Of a stretch of 64,000 bases of DNA, positions 32,808 to 41,537 are shown piece by piece (the stretch's first letter is position 1; each line of letters begins with the position of its first letter). Origin of the DNA: Longispora fulva (lineage in GTDB: Bacteria > Actinomycetota > Actinomycetes > Mycobacteriales > Micromonosporaceae); assembly GCF_015751905.1 (NCBI RefSeq), contig NZ_JADOUF010000001.1, forward strand, positions 496,001 to 560,000, written 5' to 3'. The position numbers and the translations under genes were made by a program. Below the pieces are notes generated by a model, which saw nothing but the letters and a program-made list of their open reading frames with translations, had not been told where the DNA came from and did not search any database.

Positions 32808-33558
32808 TGATGATCCTCACCATGGTGTCCGAGCTGATGGTCGAGTACTTCGGAACGCTCCAGCCGTAGTCGGTGAAAGAGTCGGCGTAGTGCGTCGTGG
32901 CACCGTAGTCGAGGTAGCCGTCAATGGCGATGAAGTGGAACACATTGCTGTTCGACGGGTGCCCGACGAGGTGCGGTCCACCGGCGACCTCGTAGGCCAC
33001 GGCGACGAGTCCGTACCCGGCGTTGATGTCACTCTGCAGCCGCGACTGGTAACTCGCGACATAGTTCGAGTAGGGCGAGCTGACCTGAACCTCGTCGTAC
33101 TTGAATCCGCCGGAGTAGGCGTTGAGCGCCGGCCCCATTTCGCCGCCATTGGTGCCGCTGCCGCCCGGAGCGCCGGTGTGCAGGACGCCGGCCGCCCAAC
33201 CCTGGTCCTTGTAGATGCCATGCTCGGCGAGCGTCTCCACCAGGGACGCCGGGCCGCAGTAGTTGTTGTACCACTGCCGCTGCTGGCTTTCGGTGAGCAG
33301 GTGGTAGCCCGGACCGCCGATCGTCGAGGCGTGGATGTGGGAGTTCATCCAGGCCTGCTTCTCGGGCGACACCGCGTCGGGGGCGGTGACGACCTTGTGG
33401 GCCTCGTAGCCGTCGGTGCCGGGCCGGTCGGCCGAGGCCTTGGCCTGGGCCAATGCCCGGTCGCCGAGGGCGGTGGGGCCGGCGGCGCTGGCCGGACCCG
33501 AGGCCATCAGCCCCGCTACCGCCGCTGCCGCCGTGATGGCGAGAATTCGCTTGTACAC
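32785..33558 (-). CDS. Secreted C39-like cysteine peptidase
   Basis: A 257-residue secreted protein. The signal is KRILAITAAAAVAGLMASG followed by PASA. The papain-like C39 core shows NNYCGPASLVETLAEHG (nucleophile Cys in a CGPAS motif) and FHFIAIDGYLDYG (His and Asp). C39 peptidases usually cleave double-glycine leaders of peptides, though secreted actinomycete members may act on other targets. GTG 33558 has AAAGGAGT at proper spacing. With a short exported peptide encoded four genes upstream in the same direction, leader or pro-peptide processing is an appealing idea, but not shown. Confidence 0.8.
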   Translation of the reverse strand: MYKRILAITAAAAVAGLMASGPASAAGPTALGDRALAQAKASADRPGTDGYEAHKVVTAPDAVSPEKQAWMNSHIHASTIGGPGYHLLTESQQRQWYNNYCGPASLVETLAEHGIYKDQGWAAGVLHTGAPGGSGTNGGEMGPALNAYSGGFKYDEVQVSSPYSNYVASYQSRLQSDINAGYGLVAVAYEVAGGPHLVGHPSNSNVFHFIAIDGYLDYGATTHYADSFTDYGWSVPKYSTISSDTMVRIISGRPYYW

Positions 33559-33639
33559 GATGACTCCTTTTGAATTGGGGGGCGGGTTTTCCGCCCCCCA
33601 GAACAATCGCAGTATTCGTGTGTGGCGAATAGACGGACC

Positions 33640-33933
33640 TTAGGGCGTAGAACAATGGTGCGTACCGCACTGGCAGTGCAGAACACTGAATGCGACTATT
33701 CCCACCTGCAGTCTCGACTCGACTCCCAGGCGGATCATCACCGCGGAGACGTGCTGTTTCACCGTGCGGTCGGCGAGCCCGATCTCGCGGGCGATGTGGG
33801 CGTTACTCAGGCCGCGGCCGATGCAGTCGAAGATGACGGCCTGTTGCCGGGTCAGCGAGTCGGCCCTGGCGCGCGCGTGCGCGAGCCAGACCGGATCGTG
33901 GTGGACGGGACGGAACTCGGCGAGCGTCTGCAT
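33640..33933 (-). CDS. Small LuxR-type helix-turn-helix protein
   Basis: A 97-residue protein that is mainly a LuxR C-terminal DNA-binding domain: LTRQQAVIFDCIGRGLSNAHIAREIGLADRTVKQHVSAVM. There is no receiver or sensor domain, so activity would be set by amount or partner. The tail CQCGTHHCSTP is Cys/His-rich and could bind metal. ATG 33933 follows AGAGG. It starts 28 bases after the 90-residue gene and sits within the peptide/secreted-protein run. Confidence 0.8.
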   Translation of the reverse strand: MQTLAEFRPVHHDPVWLAHARARADSLTRQQAVIFDCIGRGLSNAHIAREIGLADRTVKQHVSAVMIRLGVESRLQVGIVAFSVLHCQCGTHHCSTP

Positions 33934-33961
33934 GTTCGTTGCCTCTCTCGCGCCAAAGGGA

Positions 33962-34234
33962 TCAGCCGGCCAGCAGCCAACGCGACAGCTCCGGGCTGTG
34001 TTCGAGAGCGCGGGCGCACAGGGCCCGCGCGGTGTCGAGGCCGGCGGACCGGCTCTCGGCGAGCACGAAGACGGCCACGTCGATGTGGCCGGGGTCGATC
34101 CGGACCCGGAAGTGCTCGATACGGTCCTCCGGCCGGCACCGCGCCCAGAGCTGCTCGGTCACGGCGGTCGGGTCGGGCTGGGCGTCCGTGGGGCCGGCCA
34201 GAGCCAACGTGATCAGGTGCAAGGCGGTGTCCAT
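33962..34234 (-). CDS. Small protein of unknown family (90 aa)
   Basis: A 90-residue protein I do not recognise. It has an alpha/beta pattern: an N-terminal helix (TAVTEQLWARC), a strand (RVRIDPGHIDVAVFVLA), and a C-terminal helix (ARALCARALEHSPELSRWLL). No signal or membrane segment is evident. It begins 8 bases after the exported-peptide gene and precedes the LuxR-HTH gene by 28 bases, so it is in the same operon. It could be a cytosolic partner of the peptide or of the regulator. Confidence 0.65.
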   Translation of the reverse strand: MDTALHLITLALAGPTDAQPDPTAVTEQLWARCRPEDRIEHFRVRIDPGHIDVAVFVLAESRSAGLDTARALCARALEHSPELSRWLLAG

Positions 34235-34242
34235 GGTGGGGT

Positions 34243-34386
34243 TCAGCCCTTCTGGTTCGGGTCGGTGACGCCCCAGCCGAAGCCGTCGGCGACGAGGGTT
34301 CCGTGCGTGCCGGTCGGTGCGGTGGCGACCGCGACGGTCCCGACGAGGAGGATGAGGGCTACGAACAGGAGCAGGATTTTGATCAT
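34243..34386 (-). CDS. Exported 47-residue peptide, candidate signal
   Basis: A 47-residue peptide starting MIKILLLFVALILLVGTVAVA. The hydrophobic core after a single lysine is a Sec-type signal or membrane anchor; a cut near ATA would release PTGTHGTLVADGFGWG and a short charged tail. ATG 34386 is preceded by GGAG at 7-base spacing. It is the first gene of the minus-strand run and faces the TrmB/LuxR regulator gene. A short exported peptide beside a dedicated regulator is the layout of Gram-positive peptide signalling; a role as a pheromone is inferred. Confidence 0.55.
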   Translation of the reverse strand: MIKILLLFVALILLVGTVAVATAPTGTHGTLVADGFGWGVTDPNQKG

Positions 34387-34486
34387 GGACAGTCTCCACC
34401 CGTGAACGAGGTACCTGGCTTTCCGGAACGCTTCCGGTGCCTCCGAGTCTGCGCCGGGTCCGGGCGCACCGGCAGGGCCGCGGGCT

Positions 34487-34516
34487 GTCCCCAAAGGGCC
34501 TGGTCCCAAAGGGGAC
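34487..34516. promoter_or_regulatory. Tandem inverted-repeat pair between peptide and regulator genes
   Basis: GTCCCCAAAGGGCC (34487-34500) and GTCCCAAAGGGGAC (34503-34516) are near-copies at a 16-base period; the second is a perfect 5-bp inverted repeat with a 4-base spacer. They lie in the divergent promoter region and look like operators. Confidence 0.45.
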
Positions 34517-34532
34517 ACGGGCCGTCAGGCGG

Positions 34533-34551
34533 CGTAAGGCAAACGTAAGGC
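34533..34551 (+). promoter_or_regulatory. Direct repeat upstream of the regulator gene
   Basis: CGTAAGGC occurs twice, 11 bases apart (34533-34540, 34544-34551), one helical turn. A CACAAT -10-like element starts 8 bases later at 34560. The layout resembles direct-repeat activator sites placed just upstream of a -10. Confidence 0.45.
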
Positions 34552-34586
34552 GGGTGGTCCACAATGCGGTCTGGGGGTGGCTGATC

Positions 34587-35561
34587 ATGTTGGAGATACT
34601 GGGGCTCTCTGACCCGACGGCGCGGGTGTACCAGGCCATGCTGTCGCACCCAGGCCGCGGAGTGGCGGTCCTCGCCGAGGTCGCCGAGCTGACCGAGGCC
34701 CAGGTCCGCGCGGCACTCAACGAACTCGCCGACCTGGAACTCCTGCGACCGCAGCTCGACGGCACCCAGCGCCCGGTCAGCCCGGAGATCGGTCTGACAG
34801 CCCTGCTGGCAGCGGCCGAGAGCGAGGTGGCCGACAAGCAGCGCCAGATCGAGGCCACCCGGGCGGCGATCGCCGCGATCGCCACCGAGCACGAGGCGCA
34901 CCGCGCCCAGAGTTCCGACAGCGCGATCCGGCTAGAAGGGCTGGTCGCCGTCCGGGCCAGGCTGGAGGAACTGTCCGTCCTCGCCCGGGAGGAGTGCCTG
35001 TCGCTCAATCCCGGCGGCGCGCACCGTCCCGACGCCCGGAGCGCCTCGGCGCCCCTCAACCAACAGGCCCTCGAACGCGGGGTCCGGATCCAGACGGTCT
35101 GCCGGGACAGCTTCCGCAACGACCTCGCCACCCTGGCCTACGCGCGCTGGCTGACCAACCTGGGCGGCCAGATGCGCACCGTACCCACGGTGCCGATGCC
35201 CCTGATCATCATCGACCGCCGGATCGCGGTGCTCCCCATCGACCCCGTGGACCCGACGATCGGCGCCCTGGAGGTGACCAGCCCCGGGATCCTGGCGGCC
35301 TCATGCGCCCTGTTCGACCATCTGTGGAGCACCGGCACGCCCTTCGCGACCGCGGTCACCACCGACGAACAGGGCCTGACTCCACAGGAACGCACCCTGC
35401 TGGAACTCGCCGACGCCGGCCACACCGACGAGAGCGCCGCCCGCAAGCTGGGGGTGTCGGCGCGGACGGTCAAGCGGGCGATGGCCGAACTGATGGAGCG
35501 GCTGCGCGCCACCAGCCGGTTCCAGGCCGGGGCCAACGCCGCCCGGCGGGGCTGGATCTGA
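34587..35561 (+). CDS. TrmB-type/LuxR-HTH transcriptional regulator
   Basis: A 324-residue regulator. Residues 1-65 form a TrmB-like winged helix (LGLSDPTARVYQAMLSHP, then VRAALNELADLELL). Residues about 70-110 are a coiled coil. The middle (about 110-255) resembles the TrmB effector domain, with a hydrophobic strand IIIDRRIAVLPID. Residues about 265-320 are a LuxR-type DNA-binding domain (LTPQERTLLELADAGHTDESAARKLG). ATG 34587 follows GGGGGTGG. It faces the exported-peptide operon across the repeats, which makes it the natural receptor-regulator of that set; the ligand is unknown. Confidence 0.8.
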   Translation: MLEILGLSDPTARVYQAMLSHPGRGVAVLAEVAELTEAQVRAALNELADLELLRPQLDGTQRPVSPEIGLTALLAAAESEVADKQRQIEATRAAIAAIATEHEAHRAQSSDSAIRLEGLVAVRARLEELSVLAREECLSLNPGGAHRPDARSASAPLNQQALERGVRIQTVCRDSFRNDLATLAYARWLTNLGGQMRTVPTVPMPLIIIDRRIAVLPIDPVDPTIGALEVTSPGILAASCALFDHLWSTGTPFATAVTTDEQGLTPQERTLLELADAGHTDESAARKLGVSARTVKRAMAELMERLRATSRFQAGANAARRGWI

Positions 35562-35610
35562 CGCACAGGAGCCGCACTCCGTTTCCACCGTCCGTTGGAC
35601 CCGCAGGCCC

Positions 35611-35630
35611 GGGCCTTGTGGCCCTGTCGG
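35611..35630 (+). promoter_or_regulatory. DosR-like box, site 1
   Basis: GGGCCTTGTGGCCCTGTCGG lies 54 bases before the start of the decayed CBS-BON gene. The second universal-stress gene has a related motif at exactly the same distance (15 of 20 bases identical). Confidence 0.5.
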
Positions 35631-35684
35631 CGTGGTCGTATCCGGTTCTAGCGTCGGAAGGGGAAGCCGACGAAGGAGGCCGCC

Positions 35685-35899
35685 ATGCGCGTACGTGACG
35701 TGATGACCCGACCTGTGCGCACCGTGCGGATGCGGCACCGCCTCGACGAGTACGGCGACGGCACCCGACGGCGACCGTCACCGACGGGGCGGTCACGGTC
35801 GACGGCACGTTCCTCGACGACGCCAAACGGCACGTGGTGGACATCCTCGCCCGGACCGTCCCTGGCATCCGGCGCGCGACCACCGCCACTTCCCACTAG
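35685..35899 (+). pseudogene. Decayed CBS-BON domain gene
   Basis: The frame opens with MRVRDVMTRPVRTVRMRH, the standard start of CBS-domain stress proteins, but the CBS pair is missing. Shortly after, another frame reads TVTDGAVTVDGTFLDDAKR and PGIRRATTATSH, the end of a BON domain, up to a TAG at 35897-35899. An internal deletion with frame loss joined the two ends. Intact relatives are about 220 residues long and part of hypoxia-type regulons. It lies 15 bases before the first universal stress gene and shares its promoter. Confidence 0.7.
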
Positions 35900-35914
35900 C
35901 TTCGGAGACCAGTC

Positions 35915-36817
35915 ATGACGGACACCTCCCGGCGCGTCGTCGCCGGTATCGACGGCTCGCCCGACAGCTTCGCCGCGCTCGACCTCGCGGCCGAGGAGGC
36001 CCGGGCGCGCGGCGTGCCCCTGCACCTCGTGTGCGCGTACGTGTCTCCGCTGCTCTACATCCCCTACTCGCCGCCGGTGATCCCCGGCGCCGACGAACCG
36101 GCCCGGAAGATGGTCCACGACACGGCCGAACGGATCCGCCTGGAAAATCCCGGGCTGACGGTCGTGGAGAACGTCGTGCAGGGCGGCGGAGCGGCCATCC
36201 TGGTCGACGAGTCCCACACCGCCGACCTCGTCGTGGTGGGCTGCCGGGGGAGGGGCGGCTTCACGGGCCTGCTCGCCGGTTCGGTGAGCGCCCAGCTCGC
36301 CGCGCACGCCTCCTGCCCGGTGATCGTGGTCCGACCCGCGCATCCGGCGGTACGTCCGGAGGGCGGGCACGTCGTCGTCGGGGTGGACGCCAGTCCGGAG
36401 TGCGGCCCAGCCGTGGAGTTCGCCTTCATCGAGGCTGCGCGGCGCCGGGTCCCGCTCACCGCCGCCCACGTGTGGTCACACCTGCCGGTCACCGCGATGA
36501 CGGCCGACGCGCCGATCTCCTACAGCTACGCCCAGGCGCACGAGGACGCCGAGCGTGTGATCGCTGAGTCGGTGGCCGGCTGGGCCGAGAAGTACCCGGA
36601 CGTGGAGGTGCTCGCCTCGCCGATCCTGGCTGAGGACGCGGGAGCGGAACTCGTCGCGGTGTCCGAACACGCCGGCCTCCTCGTGGTCGGGTCGCGCGGG
36701 CGCGGCGAGCTGGCCGGGATGGTCCTGGGGTCTGTCGGCTACACCCTGGTACATCACGCGCTCTGCCCGGTCGCCATTGTGCGGCGCCGACCGGCGAGAA
36801 ACCAGACCAGGGGTTGA
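35915..36817 (+). CDS. Universal stress protein, two UspA domains
   Basis: A 300-residue tandem UspA protein. Each half starts with a strand (VVAGIDGSPDS; VVVGVDASPEC) and ends with the ATP-binding pattern G-x2-G-x9-G-S: GCRGRGGFTGLLAGSVS and GSRGRGELAGMVLGSVG. Tandem proteins of this kind are induced under hypoxia and nitric oxide in mycobacteria through DosR. The ATG has GGAG upstream. It follows the decayed CBS-BON gene and is probably transcribed from that promoter, which carries a DosR-like box. Confidence 0.93.
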   Translation: MTDTSRRVVAGIDGSPDSFAALDLAAEEARARGVPLHLVCAYVSPLLYIPYSPPVIPGADEPARKMVHDTAERIRLENPGLTVVENVVQGGGAAILVDESHTADLVVVGCRGRGGFTGLLAGSVSAQLAAHASCPVIVVRPAHPAVRPEGGHVVVGVDASPECGPAVEFAFIEAARRRVPLTAAHVWSHLPVTAMTADAPISYSYAQAHEDAERVIAESVAGWAEKYPDVEVLASPILAEDAGAELVAVSEHAGLLVVGSRGRGELAGMVLGSVGYTLVHHALCPVAIVRRRPARNQTRG

Positions 36818-37077
36818 CACCCCCACTCCGCGACCGTGGTGCGCATCGCCGGAGCGCTGGCCACCGCCCAGGCGTCGTGGCGGGGTAACGTCAGCCGGAC
36901 GTCCTACCGCGGCGGTGACCGGTGACAGAAGGCAGCGGATAGACCCGCTGTTCCTGTCGCTTGCGGGCCGCGGATGCTCGACTCCGTAACGGGCGAGAAC
37001 GCCGAACACCCTGAGGCACGGTCGCCGGTTCGGGCATATTCGGTGGTGACCGTGTCCGATCCGCGAAAGGCGCATCC

Positions 37078-37482
37078 GTGGCCAAGTTCGACCCCTCCGC
37101 CCAGCACCATCCGAGTGTCGTCGCGCACTGGGAGAACCGCGGTGCCAGCCTGCAACTGCGGGTCGCCGACGCGATCACCGCGTTCGCCGGCTCGATGACC
37201 TTCGTGTACATCCACGCTGCTGCCTTCGCCATCTGGATGATCTTCGGAGAATCCAGCCCGTGGCCCACGCTGACGCTTATCGTCTCCCTGGAGGCGATCT
37301 TCCTGTCCACGTTCGTCATGATCGGCCAGAACCGCCAGGCCCATTTCCAGCAGGTGAAGGCCGACCACGACTTCGTCGCCCAGGAACTCGAACTCCAGAC
37401 CAACACCGAACTCACCCGGCAGATCCACGTCCTGACGGCCGAACTGCACCGCCGGCTGTTGGCCGATCCGCAGCAGGGGTGA
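37078..37482 (+). CDS. DUF1003 membrane protein
   Basis: A 134-residue protein with two membrane helices (about residues 34-55 and 65-85) and a long C-terminal amphipathic region (HFQQVKADHDFVAQELELQ) predicted to stay in the cytoplasm. The pattern VADAITAFAGSMTFVYIHAA followed by FLSTFVMIGQNRQ identifies DUF1003, a family of unknown function. GTG 37078 is used, with AAAGG upstream. It lies inside the stress island, and ends at a long hairpin shared with the convergent gene. Confidence 0.88.
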   Translation: MAKFDPSAQHHPSVVAHWENRGASLQLRVADAITAFAGSMTFVYIHAAAFAIWMIFGESSPWPTLTLIVSLEAIFLSTFVMIGQNRQAHFQQVKADHDFVAQELELQTNTELTRQIHVLTAELHRRLLADPQQG

Positions 37483-37593
37483 GCATCGTTTCCGATCGAC
37501 ACGTGATCATGAGTCCGCTGCCCCGCGGGTTGCTGACCGGAGGTTCATGGCTCAGGTCAGTGGCGAACCCCGTCGTGTCTGAGCTGTTCCCGA

Positions 37594-37643
37594 CGGCACG
37601 GCGGCCCGGCCACGCGGTGACGCGTGGCCGGACCGCCGTGCCG
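37594..37643. terminator. Long bidirectional terminator hairpin
   Basis: A 23-bp stem with one mismatch and a GTGA loop (arms 37594-37616 and 37621-37643) lies between two convergent genes. It should stop transcription from both sides. Confidence 0.8.
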
Positions 37644-37650
37644 AAGGGCA

Positions 37651-38076
37651 TCAGCCGTTGAGGTACTCCACGCCTTCGATGATCTCGTACATGATGTCGG
37701 GGCAGTTCGAACCCTCGGTCATTGTCACGGTCTTGGACGGGTTGCCGGTGTAGTTGACGGTCACCTGGTAGGTGAACCGGTCGCAGCACGGGTTGGCCGG
37801 CGCGTAGGAGGCGTTTAGTGCCAGGTACTCCGGGCTGGATGCCCGGGCCAGGATCGGTGCGCTGTTCGGGGTGGACCTGTCCACGCTGTAGGTCTCGTTC
37901 ACCCCGGCGATGCCCCCGGTCTGCACGACGCTGATCCGGTACGCGCGGTGGTTCGACGGCCGGCTGGAGGACGCCGAGGCCGGTCCTGCGGCGACCGCGG
38001 TGGCGGTGACGCCGACGAGCAGCAGGGCGGTCAGTGCGGTGATCCGGTGTGCGATCGAGGACTTCGTGGTGGGCAT
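37651..38076 (-). CDS. Secreted emfourin-like protease inhibitor candidate
   Basis: A 141-residue secreted protein. Residues 1-35 are a signal (ALTALLLVGVTATAVAAG, PASAS). The mature part resembles emfourin, the inhibitor of protealysin-type M4 metalloproteases: ISVVQTGGIAGVNETYSVD at its start, then RFTYQVTVNY and KTVTMTEGS strands. Emfourin itself is usually cytosolic, so a secreted form would fit secreted targets; two M4 proteases are encoded in this window. Two adjacent Cys (NPCCDRF) and a third (SNCPD) are additional. The ATG follows AAGGA. The family assignment is by motif only. Confidence 0.6.
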   Translation of the reverse strand: MPTTKSSIAHRITALTALLLVGVTATAVAAGPASASSSRPSNHRAYRISVVQTGGIAGVNETYSVDRSTPNSAPILARASSPEYLALNASYAPANPCCDRFTYQVTVNYTGNPSKTVTMTEGSNCPDIMYEIIEGVEYLNG

Positions 38077-38402
38077 GGTGTTCCTTCCGTCGGGCGGCGC
38101 CTGTGGATCGTTGTCCGTTTGGCCTTCTTGTCTAGCTGCGGACGTTTATGTCGACATTCAGTAGACCGGTTCGGCACCCTGGCACTCAGGGCCAGACAGC
38201 CCGTCCACACGGGACCATCGACCTGTGGCGACCCGGGCCGTACGGCAGAATCACCCGGCTGCGCCGATGGGACGTGCAGGCACATTCAGGCAGGCGGGGG
38301 GGGAGTCATGGGGGCGCGACGAACCCGAAGTGCCGAACGGCCCCGCCGGACCGGGTCGTGGCCTGGGACCGTTGTGCGGACGGCCTATGGTGTCCACGAC
38401 GC

Positions 38403-38435
38403 CCTTACCCCTCATCCGATGGACGAGGGGTAAGG
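38403..38435 (+). terminator. Orphan hairpin
   Basis: CCTTACCCCTC and GAGGGGTAAGG pair perfectly around an 11-base loop. No intact gene ends before it, so it is either a leftover terminator or a structured RNA. Confidence 0.5.
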
Positions 38436-38788
38436 ATGGCCGCGCCGCGCCGCGGTCGCCGAGTGCGGTCTGGATGGTGACGCGGAGGGCGTGTGTGAGT
38501 GCCCGCCGGCGGGATCGGGACGGGCCTCCCGCCGGGATCTCCCATCGTCACGATGGTGGGTGTCGGGGTCAGACGACCTCCGTGTCCCTTCTCCTCAGCG
38601 GTGGCCGCCCGGGTTCTCCGTCGGCGGGCACAACTCCAGAGTCACCGTCGGCCGCCCTCGGGGACAGGGCCGAAAGACCCCGTTGCCTCGGGCGGAGCGG
38701 ACCCTCGTCGACAGGTCACTGGGCACTGCCCGTGCAGGTGTCCGGGGTGCAGGCTGGAGGCGGAAACGAGACGAACGGAGTACCCGCC

Positions 38789-38956
38789 ATGAACTCGACG
38801 CACGGTCTTCGGCCTTCGTGGCGGCGCAGCCCGGCTCCGGCCGGGTCCCCGACGCCTCGATCCGTCCGCTGGTGGCGGCACCCGCTGACGCCCGCCGCAC
38901 GAGAACCCGATCTCCAGACCCGGGAACTCGTGCCGGTGCCGGTGCGCAGGAGCTGA
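38789..38956 (+). pseudogene. Possible DUF2252 N-terminal remnant
   Basis: A 55-residue frame from an ATG after CGGAG. Its end, AAREPDLQTRELVPV, resembles the first part of DUF2252 proteins, where the next residues are normally an Arg-Tyr-Gly-Arg-Met motif; here the reading diverges and stops at once. If real, the rest of the gene has been deleted. Weak evidence, short match. Confidence 0.25.
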
Positions 38957-39104
38957 ACACCACGGAGGGTTGGGGTGGGTGCGGTTGAGGGGCCGCGCCC
39001 ACCCGGGTCCCCGGCGCCCGGCTCGCCGAATCGGGCATTCGAGACACGCCTCGGCGCGGATCCGTCCCGTTGGGTGTGCCGGTCGCGACGCTCCAGCGGC
39101 CTAG

Positions 39105-40823
<1,719 letters not shown>

Positions 40824-40827
40824 GACG

Positions 40828-41469
40828 TCAGCTCTTCTCCGTTCCGAGGAGTTTGCTGGCCAGGACAGCGGCCTGGGTGCGGCGTTCCAGGCCGAGCTTC
40901 GCCAGTACCGACGAGACGTAGTTCTTCACGGTCTTCTCGGCCAGGAACATGCTCGTCGCGATCTCGCGGTTGGTCTTGCCCTCGGCCATGTGGACCAGTA
41001 CCTTGCGTTCCTGTTCGGTGAGGTCGGCCAGGGCGTCGGGAGCCTGGGTGCCGCGCCGGATGCGGTCGAGGACCCTGGCTGTCACCGCGGGGTCGAGGAG
41101 GGACTGGCCGGCGGCGACCCTGCGGACGGCGTCGACGAGGTCGGTGCCCCGGATCTGTTTGAGCAGGTAGCCTGCCGCTCCGGCCATGATGGCGGCGAAC
41201 AGGGCCTCGTCGTCCTCGTAGGAGGTGAGGATCAGGGCCTGGACGCTCGGGTCCACCGACCGGACGGTGCGGCACACCTCGATGCCGCTGCCGTCGGGCA
41301 GCCGGGCGTCGAGAACGGCGACCTGGGGCTTGAGGGCAGGAATGCGGCTGGCGGCCTCGACGGCCGAGCCGGACTCCCCGACGATCTCGATGTCGCCGGA
41401 GTCCTCGAGCAGGTCGCGCAGGCCGCGGCGGACCACCTCGTGGTCGTCGAGGAGGAAAACTCTGATCAT
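40828..41469 (-). CDS. DosR/DevR-like NarL-family response regulator
   Basis: A 213-residue regulator. The receiver has the acidic pair (LLDDHEVVRRGL), phospho-acceptor Asp54 (AVLDARLPDGSG), LTSYEDDEAL and the lysine in GYLLKQ. The C-terminal LuxR helix-turn-helix reads LTEQERKVLVHMAEGKTNREIATSMFLAEKTVKNYVS. It closely resembles DosR, including Asp at position 54. The gene is convergent with the two-GAF kinase. A DosR-like box lies about 30 bases upstream of its ATG, pointing to autoregulation. Confidence 0.92.
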   Translation of the reverse strand: MIRVFLLDDHEVVRRGLRDLLEDSGDIEIVGESGSAVEAASRIPALKPQVAVLDARLPDGSGIEVCRTVRSVDPSVQALILTSYEDDEALFAAIMAGAAGYLLKQIRGTDLVDAVRRVAAGQSLLDPAVTARVLDRIRRGTQAPDALADLTEQERKVLVHMAEGKTNREIATSMFLAEKTVKNYVSSVLAKLGLERRTQAAVLASKLLGTEKS

Positions 41470-41498
41470 GTGTCCGTTGTACAGGACGAGCGCGGCCG

Positions 41499-41518
41499 GG
41501 GACCGTGCCGAAGGTCCC
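41499..41518 (-). promoter_or_regulatory. DosR-like box, site 2
   Basis: Read toward the response regulator: GGGACCTTCGGCACGGTCCC. It shares CCTTCGGCAC and the flanking GTC with the site before the second universal stress gene, and has GGGACC/GGTCCC ends as an inverted repeat. Confidence 0.55.
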
Positions 41519-41537
41519 GAACCGGACAGGCCACAGG

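Noticed and set aside
37635-37650. GTGCCGAAGG, matching the core of the DosR-like boxes
   Set aside because: It is part of a long terminator hairpin at the 3' ends of two convergent genes, so it is not at a promoter position.
38225-38956. Plus-strand open frame of 243 codons in the gene-free stretch
   Set aside because: Arg/Pro/Ser-rich with no conserved pattern except the last 15 residues, which I list separately as a possible DUF2252 remnant.
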